From Halonatronum saccharophilum DSM 13868 (GTDB lineage: Bacteria; Bacillota; Halanaerobiia; Halobacteroidales; Halobacteroidaceae), in NCBI RefSeq assembly GCF_000517025.1, contig NZ_KI912092.1, positions 39,619 through 88,623 of the forward strand: a DNA stretch of 49,005 nt. Direction: 5' to 3'. The translations under genes and the position numbers were made by a program. Under the pieces are notes generated by a model that did no database searches, was not told the origin of the DNA, and saw only the letters and a program-made list of their open reading frames with translations. Within the stretch, counting starts at the first letter, position 1. The number at the start of each line of letters is the position of its first letter. Positions 41,571 to 48,860 of the stretch are shown here, piece by piece.

Positions 41571-42345
41571 AGTCAATCCCTCCCTCTAGTTCAGCTTTGG
41601 CCCATAGACTATTAGGGTAAATTTCTAGTGCCTTATTAAAGTACTCTTCTGCCTTAGTTATATCTCCTTCTTCTCGCATAATAACCCCTAACCAAATATA
41701 AGAGATAAAATTATCATGCTTATCATCACTAGCTAAGGCCCTATTTAAGCTTCTAATTGCTTTATTTCTATCTCCTCCACCAATCTCAGGCGCAAAGTAA
41801 TAATAGTTCCCTAGCGAATTTAAAGCCCTATAATTACTGCTATCCATACTTACAGCCCTTTGTAGTAACCTTAAAGACGTTGGCCCGTATTGCATCACAT
41901 ACATATTACCCCTATAATTAAATTGTCTCATATATGAGTCTGCTAATAAAGAATGAGCCTGCGAGCTAGCCTCCTCTCTTAAAGCTTTTTCTGCCAGCCC
42001 TTCAGCCTTTTGAAAGCCAATGGCTGCCCTTCTATTTTCTCCTATCGCTTCATTTATTTCAGCTAATAAAAACTCTGTTCTCCCTTGCCAATAATAACTT
42101 TCATATTTATTATTAACCTCTGTAAAAACCTCTTTACTCTCCTCTAAAAGTGAAATTGCCCTATTAATATTTTCTTTTTGCTCCTTTTCCGTCTCACCCT
42201 TTGGATTATAATATAAGCTCCTAGCCTCTAAATATAGTTCTTCACCTTCATTTAAATTACTTTGAGCATCAACCTGCAAATTAATTAAAGTAAGCATTAG
42301 TAAACAGATTAAAATAGAAAATGATAAAGATTTATTTTTCTTCAT
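41557..42345 (-). CDS. secreted TPR-repeat protein
   Basis: A 262-aa protein with a signal peptide (SLSFSILICLLMLTLINLQV, cleavage after VDA). The mature part is helical and contains tetratricopeptide repeats, clearest at ALNSLGNYYYFAPEIGGGDR and WLGVIMREEGDITKAEEYFN near 217-236. TPR proteins are scaffolds for protein complexes. First gene of the ABC-LolA-barrel unit, overlapping the ATPase gene, so it probably works with that transporter on the outer side of the inner membrane. Confidence 0.8.
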   Translation of the reverse strand: MKKNKSLSFSILICLLMLTLINLQVDAQSNLNEGEELYLEARSLYYNPKGETEKEQKENINRAISLLEESKEVFTEVNNKYESYYWQGRTEFLLAEINEAIGENRRAAIGFQKAEGLAEKALREEASSQAHSLLADSYMRQFNYRGNMYVMQYGPTSLRLLQRAVSMDSSNYRALNSLGNYYYFAPEIGGGDRNKAIRSLNRALASDDKHDNFISYIWLGVIMREEGDITKAEEYFNKALEIYPNSLWAKAELEGGIDYVNY

Positions 42346-42441
42346 TACTTTTATTCCTCCTTTATTTCTCTTTCTTACTTTAATTGTACTTTATTCTAAG
42401 AAAGCAATCATCTAGCTAAAGGAGTAATTTAAAATAAAAAA

Positions 42442-42463
42442 AGCAGGAGATTTATCTCCTACT
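42442..42463 (-). terminator. terminator after the two-component operon
   Basis: 10-bp stem (AGTAGGAGAT / ATCTCCTGCT on the minus strand, one G-U) with 2-nt centre and T-run. It separates the sensor kinase gene from the TPR-ABC unit. Nearly the same stem as the terminator at 44268-44295. Confidence 0.85.
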
Positions 42464-42488
42464 AAAGTATGAAAATCTATTCTATATT

Positions 42489-43547
42489 TTAAATAATAAC
42501 CTTAATAATGGTTCCCTCACCCAATTTTGAATTTATCTCAAACTTACCAGTTACCTCTTCTACCCTTTCTTCTACACCTTTTAAACCAAGATGACCTGCT
42601 TTATTCTTTAGCTGCTCAATATCAAAACCTTGCCCATTATCTTTAATCATTAATTTAGCAGATTCTGGTCTTAAAATAATTAGATTTATATTTACCTTAG
42701 TTGCTTTAGCATGTTTTATCACATTATTTAAAGATTCTTGAATTATTCTATATAAAGCCAATTTTACTTTATAACTTAGTAACTGCTCATCTCCTTTAAG
42801 AGAAGGTTTAATATCAAGATTATACCTTCCACGGTATAGATTAATTAAATCCTCAACAGCCACAAAAAAATCCTTATCTTCTAAATTATTTGGTCTTAAT
42901 TCATAAATCATAAGCCGCATCTCAGTCTGAACTTCCTCAACCATCTCTTTTGATAACTTTATCACCTCTTTAGACTTTTTAATATCTATATCTAAAAATC
43001 CCTCTAGAGTATTTAACTGTAGGTTAATCCCAAATAGGTTCTGAGATACAGAATCATGCAATTCTCGAGCTATTCTATTTCGCTCTTCTAAGACAGCTAG
43101 TTTCTTATTTTCTTTCTCTAATCGAAGGGCTTCCTCCTGTTTATCTAATGCATAATAAAAAACAGAAATCATAACAGAAATAACTCCAACACCTAAACTA
43201 ATATAAAATGTATAAGGACCAGATATAAAATCAGAAACAAAAATACTAAAAACTTTAACTACCAAATTATAAGTTACTACACTAACAAAAAAACTATTTA
43301 TTATATGTAAAAATAAATTATTACGATAACAATAAATATATTCATTCAATAAAAGAGGCGTTATATTATTTATAACAAAGATGGAGTAACCTACTATACT
43401 TCCAAAAATAAGGTTGTTTAGTAATAATTTAAAATTGAAACCATTATAGGGATAGAAGGTGAAAAAATAAAACATTGTAACTCCAATCCCTATCAATATC
43501 GCCTGCTTAATCTCTCCAACTAAAATCTCTTTAATCTTATCCTTCAT
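42489..43547 (-). CDS. sensor histidine kinase, DesK/NarX type (HisKA_3)
   Basis: A 352-aa kinase. Four or five membrane helices in residues 10-133 with little extracytoplasmic sequence suggest sensing of the membrane itself. Then a coiled-coil linker, the HisKA_3 dimerisation domain with phospho-accepting H164 in RIARELHDSVSQN, and the ATPase domain ending GHLGLKGVEERVEEVTGKF. The partner regulator gene is 4 nt upstream. LiaS- or DesK-like envelope or lipid-state sensing would suit the adjacent envelope-transport genes. Confidence 0.92.
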   Translation of the reverse strand: MKDKIKEILVGEIKQAILIGIGVTMFYFFTFYPYNGFNFKLLLNNLIFGSIVGYSIFVINNITPLLLNEYIYCYRNNLFLHIINSFFVSVVTYNLVVKVFSIFVSDFISGPYTFYISLGVGVISVMISVFYYALDKQEEALRLEKENKKLAVLEERNRIARELHDSVSQNLFGINLQLNTLEGFLDIDIKKSKEVIKLSKEMVEEVQTEMRLMIYELRPNNLEDKDFFVAVEDLINLYRGRYNLDIKPSLKGDEQLLSYKVKLALYRIIQESLNNVIKHAKATKVNINLIILRPESAKLMIKDNGQGFDIEQLKNKAGHLGLKGVEERVEEVTGKFEINSKLGEGTIIKVII

Positions 43548-43551
43548 AGGA

Positions 43552-44181
43552 TCACCTTTTCACTAAGTTATTATCAATAGCTTTAATTACAGCTTGAGTC
43601 CTATCATTAACATCTAATTTCTTTAAAATGTTGCTAACATGGGTTTTGACTGTTCGAGTTGATATATACAATTCTTCACCAACCTCTTTATTACTCTTCC
43701 CTTTAACTAAGCAAGCTAAGACATCTTCCTCCCTTGTAGTTAAAGGCTCTATACTAAGGTCTTTGCCAGTTGCTCTTTTCATTATCTTTTTAGCTATTCT
43801 TGGGTGTAAGACTGGCTCACCTTTACTTGCAGCGAAAATTGCTTCAACCAGCTTTTGAGGAGGGGAGTCCTTCATCAAATAACTCAATGCCCCAGCATCG
43901 ATAGCTGCTATTATCTCTTCATCCTTACTAAAGCTAGAGAGGATAATTACTTCAGTACCTATACCCTCTTTCTTAATCTGGGCTGTTATCTCTATCCCAC
44001 TAATATCACCCAAATGAAGATCAACAGTCGCAACATCTGGCTTTAACCGTTTAATCTCTTCGATAGCTTCTCTTCCGCTTTGGGATACTCCGATCACCTC
44101 TATATTATCTTGGGTAGAAAGATAACTCTCCAGCCCTTGTAAAACAAAAGGATGGTCATCAACTAAGAATACTTTAATCAT
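43552..44181 (-). CDS. NarL/LuxR-type response regulator
   Basis: A 209-aa regulator. Receiver domain with acidic DD 8-9, phospho-accepting D54 (VATVDLHLGD) and K104. C-terminal LuxR helix-turn-helix: LTTREEDVLACLVKGKSNKE near 145-164, then ISTRTVKTHVSNILKKLDV. Gene order regulator then kinase with 4-nt spacing indicates one operon. Likely targets are the downstream TPR-ABC-LolA-barrel genes, by proximity only. Confidence 0.93.
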   Translation of the reverse strand: MIKVFLVDDHPFVLQGLESYLSTQDNIEVIGVSQSGREAIEEIKRLKPDVATVDLHLGDISGIEITAQIKKEGIGTEVIILSSFSKDEEIIAAIDAGALSYLMKDSPPQKLVEAIFAASKGEPVLHPRIAKKIMKRATGKDLSIEPLTTREEDVLACLVKGKSNKEVGEELYISTRTVKTHVSNILKKLDVNDRTQAVIKAIDNNLVKR

Positions 44182-44267
44182 ATTAACCCCTACTTTCTTA
44201 ATCTTTACTTACATTATACAACTAACATCAATAATAGTCCTCTACTTTTAGTCTAATTTTGATATAA

Positions 44268-44295
44268 AAAAGTAGGAGATTAATCTCCTACTTTA
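44268..44295 (-). terminator. terminator after the AI-2E-family gene
   Basis: Stem AGTAGGAGAT / ATCTCCTACT with 2-nt centre (plus flanking A/T pairs) and a T-run on the minus strand, 22 nt past the stop. Confidence 0.9.
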
Positions 44296-44317
44296 GTACT
44301 AGGTTTTCAAATATCAT

Positions 44318-45385
44318 CTAGCAATTATCATTTGCTTTTTCATCAAAACACATAACCCTAATAACACCTCTTACTGAAGCATAAAATGGAACTGCAAACA
44401 AAGCACCCAAGACCCCAAACAATAAAGTTGCAATCAATATTATTATAATAATTATTACTGGATGTATATCAAGTTTACCTCCTTGCAAGATAGGCCTTAC
44501 TACATTTCCTTCAAATTGTTGAACAATTAACATAAGAATAGCTACTTTAATTACCATGTCTAGACTAGTAGTTAAAGCTATAAAAAATGCAGGTAAGGTT
44601 CCAATTGCTGGCCCTAAAAAAGGAATTACTGATGCCACCGCCAACATAATTGATAAACCAATAGCATTAGGAACCCCAATGATCAAGTATCCTCCAAACA
44701 TAATACAACCAGAAATAACACCAACTAAAAGTTGACTTGGAATATATATTCCAAATATTAAATCAATAGTAGATAATATTTCTTTAGCCTTTTCTTTATA
44801 CTTTAATGGAGTAATTTCCATAACTTTATTAGCAAACTTTTCATCATCTTTCAAAAAATAAACCGTTAGAAATGGTATTAATAACATTATTACAGCAAAT
44901 TGAGTAAGGGAAGCAAATGCACCAAAGAAGTCATATTCACTGACTCTTCTTACCCCCTCTTGAACAAAAGCAGTAATCCTTTCTCCTAAATCAAACTCAC
45001 CTAAAAAGCCCAACTCTTCTATTTGACTAAACCCTTGATTTATCACACTTTCACTTACCTCATAATTGGAGAGAAAACGTATCAACCTTCTCATCTCGGT
45101 ATATATTATACTCCCTCCAAAATAGGTAATAAAAGCAATTAACAATATCATTCCAATAAATGTTAATAATATGGAAAACCCTTTGTTTTTTATCCATCTC
45201 TGCAAAAATCTAACAACAGGTCGGAGCATATAATAAAAGAATGCAGCCATTAACATTGGGATACCTACTAAATAGATTATACTCTTTATATTATCTAAAA
45301 GATTTGGTATTTGAAGGCTTAAGAAGATAATAATTAAGATCATTATTATCCCACTCGCTATTCGAAAGAATCTATTACTAAACAT
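44318..45385 (-). CDS. AI-2E family transporter
   Basis: A 355-aa membrane protein with about eight helices: two N-terminal pairs, a middle soluble part (about 110-190), and a C-terminal bundle with the family patterns IPSQLLVGVISGCIMFGGYL, IPFLGPAIGTLPAFFIALT and QQFEGNVVRPILQGGKLDIH. Members include exporters of autoinducer-2-like molecules and sodium/proton antiporters; the substrate is open. The ATG at 45385 has GGAGG 7 nt upstream; a longer reading frame is not supported. Single-gene unit. Confidence 0.88.
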   Translation of the reverse strand: MFSNRFFRIASGIIMILIIIFLSLQIPNLLDNIKSIIYLVGIPMLMAAFFYYMLRPVVRFLQRWIKNKGFSILLTFIGMILLIAFITYFGGSIIYTEMRRLIRFLSNYEVSESVINQGFSQIEELGFLGEFDLGERITAFVQEGVRRVSEYDFFGAFASLTQFAVIMLLIPFLTVYFLKDDEKFANKVMEITPLKYKEKAKEILSTIDLIFGIYIPSQLLVGVISGCIMFGGYLIIGVPNAIGLSIMLAVASVIPFLGPAIGTLPAFFIALTTSLDMVIKVAILMLIVQQFEGNVVRPILQGGKLDIHPVIIIIIILIATLLFGVLGALFAVPFYASVRGVIRVMCFDEKANDNC

Positions 45386-45523
45386 ATTTGCACCTCCGTT
45401 GATTTTTAAGATAAAAAACATCAGTAATCTTATAAGTAATTTTGATAATTATTTTATAAAGAAGATTATCCTTGCACTTGAAAATATTATATCACACATA
45501 TTATTTAAGTTCTACTCTGCATA

Positions 45524-45692
45524 TTATAGTAATATAGTTGCACTTTGTGCAACTGGTAATCAGTGATGAGTGAAGAGTAATCAACAAGGTCAAAACCTAA
45601 GAATAAAGGGTTTCTGGGCTTTTAAGGTTTTACTCATTACCCATTACTGATTACTCTTCACTAGTAATAAAGCTTTGCTTTATTACTATTAA
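45524..45692. repeat. longest composite repeat (AGTAATC / ACTCATT word type) at the uvsE stop
   Basis: Complete structure of about 165 nt: TATAGTAATATAGTTGCAC end; heptamers GTAATCAGTGATGAGTGAAG; core TCAAAACCTAAGAAT ... CTTTTAAGGTTTTA; inverted heptamers ACTCATTACCCATTACTG; closing TAGTAATAAAGC/GCTTTATTACTA hairpin, which begins at the uvsE stop codon on the minus strand. Confidence 0.85.
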
Positions 45693-46603
45693 CTCTCAAC
45701 CTTTATCTCTTCTCGCAATTTCAAAAGTGCTTTATCTTTATTCTTACATTCTAACATAATATCGAAATCTTTATCTGTTAAGCTCTTTAATAGATCTATA
45801 TATTCTAAAAAATCATCCTTCTCTATATTATCAGCGTGACTGGCATATTTTTTTTCACTTTTAGGAGAGGAAAAATGAAGTTTAGGCTTTTCATCACCCC
45901 AAGTAGCGAAGATACGTGGAATAAGCTCTTTTAAATCTTCATCTTCTTGATGATTACAGTTAAAATGATGAATATCAAAGACCATAGGAATTCCTAAATC
46001 CTCTGCTATCTCTAAAACCTCTGTTGTATTATAGGTAGTATCATCATTTTCAATAATTAATCTACCTTTAATATCTTCAGATAACCTAGCAAAATTACTC
46101 TTAAACTTCTCTATAGCCTTCTCTTTATTTCCATAAGCTCCTCCAATATGGAGGACCATTTTATGAGTTCTATCTAAACCCATACCAATTAGTAATTTAG
46201 AATGGTATTCTAGATCATCTATAGCCCTGCTTACAATATCCTCTCTATTACTATTTAATACGGTATACTGTCCGGGGTGGGTACTAGTTCTCATACCATT
46301 CTTTTTAACATAATTACCAACCTCTAATAGATCTTTTTTTAAATCTAAGATATAGTCCCAACCCTCCATTATCGGATGAGTTGCTAGGGGAACAATATTT
46401 GAAGAAAAACGGTAAAAATTTATATTATGAGCTTTATTGAACTTTAAAATTCGTAGGGTGTTAGCTAGGTTCTTCTTTGCTATGGTCTTTAGTCTTATAC
46501 GTTGGCCCTCAGAGGATAATTTCTTTAATGAATTTAATGTTATCCTGTGATTTGGAGAAGCATCTTTCAAACTCATATTTACACAAGCATATCCTAATTC
46601 CAT
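45689..46603 (-). CDS. uvsE: UV DNA damage endonuclease
   Basis: A 304-aa TIM-barrel nuclease of the UvdE/UvsE family, which nicks DNA 5' of UV photoproducts. Family signatures: ELGYACVNMSL at 2-12, FYRFSSNIVPLATHP near 64-78, TSTHPGQYTVLNSN near 106-119, IENDDTTYN near 180-188, FDIHHFNCNH near 204-213 and LHFSSPK near 239-245, supplying the metal ligands. Cytoplasmic. The stop codon coincides with the edge of a composite repeat. An independent unit next to perR. Confidence 0.93.
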   Translation of the reverse strand: MELGYACVNMSLKDASPNHRITLNSLKKLSSEGQRIRLKTIAKKNLANTLRILKFNKAHNINFYRFSSNIVPLATHPIMEGWDYILDLKKDLLEVGNYVKKNGMRTSTHPGQYTVLNSNREDIVSRAIDDLEYHSKLLIGMGLDRTHKMVLHIGGAYGNKEKAIEKFKSNFARLSEDIKGRLIIENDDTTYNTTEVLEIAEDLGIPMVFDIHHFNCNHQEDEDLKELIPRIFATWGDEKPKLHFSSPKSEKKYASHADNIEKDDFLEYIDLLKSLTDKDFDIMLECKNKDKALLKLREEIKVES

Positions 46604-46636
46604 AACTTTATTCCTCCTTGCAATAATATAAAAAAG

Positions 46637-46656
46637 ACCTCCTAGATTTAGGAGGT
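46637..46656 (-). terminator. terminator after perR
   Basis: 8-bp stem ACCTCCTA / TAGGAGGT with 4-nt loop and T-run on the minus strand, about 25 nt past the perR stop. Confidence 0.8.
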
Positions 46657-46681
46657 TGAAAGTTGTTAATATGTTTAGTAT

Positions 46682-47068
46682 TTACTTACACTCTTTACAA
46701 TAACCAAAAAATTCACAGCGATGATATTTTACGTCTCCTTCAATTGCCATGTTTACTTTTTTATCCATATCTAAATCAACCTCAAAATCAACATCTTGAA
46801 CTAATCCACACTCTAAGCAAGTAAAGTGATAGTGATTCTCTGTATTTGCATCAAAACGGCTATAACTGCTACCATAACTCAATTCAATAATCTCTCCCAT
46901 TTCTCGTAAAACATTAAGGTTACGATAAATAGTTCCCAGACTAATGTTTGGAATTTCTTTCTTTACTTGGTCATATATCCAATCAGCAGTGGGATGAGAT
47001 TTTGTAGCTTTTAAAACTTCTAATATCTTTTTTCTCTGTTTTGTCATTCTTCTTGTTGTCTTTTTCAT
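46682..47068 (-). CDS. perR: peroxide-sensing Fur-family repressor PerR
   Basis: A 128-aa Fur-family regulator. All PerR landmarks of Bacillus subtilis are present with a constant offset of 12: regulatory-metal ligands H25, D73, H79, H81 and D92 (matching H37, D85, H91, H93, D104), and the structural zinc cysteines C84, C87, C124 and C127. Peroxide oxidises the iron-bound histidines and releases DNA. The N-terminus is about 12 residues shorter than Bacillus PerR. It has its own consensus promoter with a Per-box-like sequence over the -10, implying autoregulation. Divergent from ldh. Confidence 0.9.
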   Translation of the reverse strand: MKKTTRRMTKQRKKILEVLKATKSHPTADWIYDQVKKEIPNISLGTIYRNLNVLREMGEIIELSYGSSYSRFDANTENHYHFTCLECGLVQDVDFEVDLDMDKKVNMAIEGDVKYHRCEFFGYCKECK

Positions 47069-47107
47069 CTTCTCACCCCTTTCGTTATCATATTATATAT
47101 CAGCTTA

Positions 47108-47136
47108 ATTATAACAATTATCGACTTTTGTGTCAA
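47108..47136 (-). promoter_or_regulatory. perR promoter with overlapping Per-box-like site
   Basis: Minus strand: -35 TTGACA (47136-47131), 17 nt, -10 TATAAT (47113-47108). The sequence TTATAACAATTATCG (47109-47123, plus strand) matches 11 of 14 fixed Per-box positions and covers the -10. Confidence 0.75.
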
Positions 47137-47148
47137 TTAAAAAGAGGA

Positions 47149-47162
47149 ATAATAATTATTAT
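47149..47162. promoter_or_regulatory. AT-rich palindrome between perR and ldh
   Basis: ATAATAATTATTAT, a perfect 14-nt palindrome of Fur/PerR-like composition, between the perR -35 and ldh. It could be a second operator, possibly also for ldh. Confidence 0.4.
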
Positions 47163-47235
47163 CGTCAATATATTAATATATAAGAAATTACTTTTTAGAC
47201 AATACTATTAATAGAACTTCAAAGGAGGAAAAATA

Positions 47236-48195
47236 ATGAAATGCTATAGAGAGAATGACCCAAATAAGATAGCTATTATCGGTGCTGGTGGAGTCGGTGC
47301 TACTACTGCTTATGCTCTAATGGTTCAAGGCATCGCTTCACAAATTGCTTTAATTGATATTAACAAAGATAAAGCAGAAGGAGAAGCAATGGATCTAAAT
47401 CATGGTTCTTCTTTTATAAAGCCAGCAGAAGTATATGCAGGAGACTATTCTGATTGTAAGGGAGCTAATGTTATAATCATAACTGCTGGGGCCAACCAAA
47501 AACCCGACGAAACTAGGTTAGATCTAGTTAAGAAGAATACTGAGATCTTCAAAGAGATGATTCCAGAGATTATGAAGTATAATGATAATGCTATTATTTT
47601 AGTAGTTAGCAATCCAGTTGATATCTTAACTTATGTAACATTAAAATTATCGGGATTACCTAAAAATAAGGTTATCGGTTCTGGAACTGTATTGGATAGT
47701 TCACGATTTAGATCACTAATAAGTAGAAACTGTGAAGTAGCAGCAAGCAATGTTCATGGTTATATTATTGGAGAACATGGAGATAGTGAGGTTCCAGTCT
47801 GGAGTCTAACCAATATTGCTGGAACCTCTTTAGATAACTATTGTCCTGTCTGTAACTACAACTGCGGAAATGAGGATAGAAAAGAGATTGCCCATAAGGT
47901 AAAGACCTCTGCTTATCAGATAATTGAAAAGAAAGGGTCTACCTTTTATGCAGTTGCCTTAGCTGTAGCTAGAATTGTAAGATCAATATTAAGAGACGAA
48001 AACTCTATATTAACTGTCTCTAGCCTAATGGAAGGACAGTATGGAGTGGAAGATATCTGCTTAAGCTTGCCAACAATAGTTAATAGTTCAGGAATAAAAC
48101 GGGTACTAGAGCTGCCATTAGATCCTGAAGAGGAGTCTGGTTTTATTAATTCAGCAAATACTTTAAAAGAAACTACTAAAAAATTAACTTTATAA
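47236..48195 (+). CDS. ldh: L-lactate dehydrogenase
   Basis: A 319-aa NAD-dependent enzyme reducing pyruvate to L-lactate. NAD loop GAGGVGATTAYAL near 17-29; the substrate-specificity residue is Q in AGANQKPDETRLDL (lactate, not malate, which would have R); catalytic region GEHGDSEVPVWS near 178-189. An insertion with three cysteines (CPVCNYNCG near 202-210) recalls the cysteine cluster known in some thermophile LDHs. Divergent from perR. AAAGGAGG precedes the ATG. I could not find a clear promoter. Confidence 0.95.
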   Translation: MKCYRENDPNKIAIIGAGGVGATTAYALMVQGIASQIALIDINKDKAEGEAMDLNHGSSFIKPAEVYAGDYSDCKGANVIIITAGANQKPDETRLDLVKKNTEIFKEMIPEIMKYNDNAIILVVSNPVDILTYVTLKLSGLPKNKVIGSGTVLDSSRFRSLISRNCEVAASNVHGYIIGEHGDSEVPVWSLTNIAGTSLDNYCPVCNYNCGNEDRKEIAHKVKTSAYQIIEKKGSTFYAVALAVARIVRSILRDENSILTVSSLMEGQYGVEDICLSLPTIVNSSGIKRVLELPLDPEEESGFINSANTLKETTKKLTL

Positions 48196-48254
48196 AGGAG
48201 AATTATAATTAATCTAGAATATTAAAAAGTGTTATTAAAGGGGGTGATTTTACA

Positions 48255-48476
48255 ATGAAAGAACGTGTAAAAGAAATTTTAGATAAGGTTAGACCATCTC
48301 TACAAGCTGATGGTGGTGATGTTGAGCTTATAGATGTTACAGAAGATGGTATAGTAAAGGTACAGCTTAAAGGTGCTTGTGCTGGATGCCCTATGTCACA
48401 AATGACTTTAAAGATGGGAATTGAAAAGAACCTAAAGGAAGCTATTCCTGAAGTAAAGGAAGTTCAATCTGTATAG
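48255..48476 (+). CDS. NifU C-terminal-domain iron-sulfur scaffold (Nfu)
   Basis: A 73-aa single-domain Nfu protein. RPSLQADGGDVELIDV near 13-28 and the cluster-binding CAGC (C42, C45) are the family marks. It carries [4Fe-4S] clusters to targets, fitting a cell rich in iron-sulfur enzymes (HydABC, fumarase). GGGGGTG precedes the ATG. The stop codon TAG is the first base triplet of a composite repeat. About 60 nt after ldh, so co-transcription is possible. Confidence 0.9.
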   Translation: MKERVKEILDKVRPSLQADGGDVELIDVTEDGIVKVQLKGACAGCPMSQMTLKMGIEKNLKEAIPEVKEVQSV

Positions 48477-48566
48477 TAATAAAGCAAAGCTTTATTACTA
48501 GTGTCAGTGTTAGTGTCAGTTAGGGTTTAAGTTCTTGAATTTACTGATACAGACACTGACACTATT
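48472..48566. repeat. composite repeat (AGTGTC / ACTGAC word type) at the nfu stop codon
   Basis: Starts at the TAG stop of nfu with TAGTAATAAAGC and its inverted partner, then hexamers GTGTCAGTGTTAGTGTC, core fragment TTTAAGTTCTTGAA, and inverted hexamers ACTGATACAGACACTG. Confidence 0.8.
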
Positions 48567-48641
48567 TTTTATATACATCGCAACTCTTATAATAAATTCC
48601 TAAAAAAGCTTAAATAAATAAGGCTATTGTTTGAAATTTAA

Positions 48642-48670
48642 TTGACAATGACAATCATTAATGATACATT
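48642..48670 (+). promoter_or_regulatory. orphan promoter with Fur-box-like sequence
   Basis: -35 TTGACA (48642-48647), 17 nt, -10 TACATT (48665-48670). The spacer reads TGACAATCATTAATG, matching 11 of 15 Fur-box positions. No gene starts before the tRNA promoter 37 nt on. Confidence 0.5.
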
Positions 48671-48706
48671 TTTGTTAGCAAGATAAAATATTGTATAAAT
48701 TTTTTC

Positions 48707-48735
48707 TTGACATCTCCGATTAAATTATCTATAAT
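48707..48735 (+). promoter_or_regulatory. consensus promoter of the plus-strand tRNA array
   Basis: -35 TTGACA (48707-48712), 17 nt, -10 TATAAT (48730-48735), 41 nt before tRNA-Pro. Confidence 0.9.
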
Positions 48736-48776
48736 AATATTTGTCGCGTTTAAAGTGACGTCTCCATTAATCTTAT

Positions 48777-48853
48777 CGGAGCATGGCGCAGTTTGGTAGC
48801 GCACCTGGTTTGGGACCAGGGGGTCGCAGGTTCAAATCCTGCTGCTCCGACCA
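48777..48853 (+). tRNA. tRNA-Pro (TGG)
   Basis: Intact cloverleaf, anticodon TGG, canonical C1-G72, encoded CCA (48851-48853). Paralogue of the copy at 405-481, which carries a mismatch at position 72. Confidence 0.95.
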
Positions 48854-48860
48854 TTAAAAT

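Larger units (their letters stand above)
1163..47495. repeat. dispersed heptamer TTGGCCC / GGGCCAA, about 54 copies
   Basis: Hand count: 32 copies of TTGGCCC (for example 1163, 2978, 5744, 9095, 19680, 26009, 34272, 46502) and 22 of GGGCCAA (for example 1790, 3022, 11445, 15561, 22611, 24210, 47489). Nearly all are inside coding regions, in different reading frames. Only the copy at 10021, in a leader hairpin loop, is clearly intergenic. Details are in the findings. Confidence 0.8.

Noticed and set aside
47815-47880. Cysteine cluster in lactate dehydrogenase (CPVCNYNCG) as a new metal site
   Set aside because: From memory, similar cysteines occur at this position in some thermophile LDHs, so it is not clearly novel.
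47236-48195. Malate dehydrogenase instead of lactate dehydrogenase
   Set aside because: The specificity residue is Q (NQKPDETR); malate dehydrogenases have R there.
48472-48566. Insertion sequence at the nfu end
   Set aside because: No transposase frame and under 100 nt; it fits the composite repeat family, which could at most be mobilised in trans.
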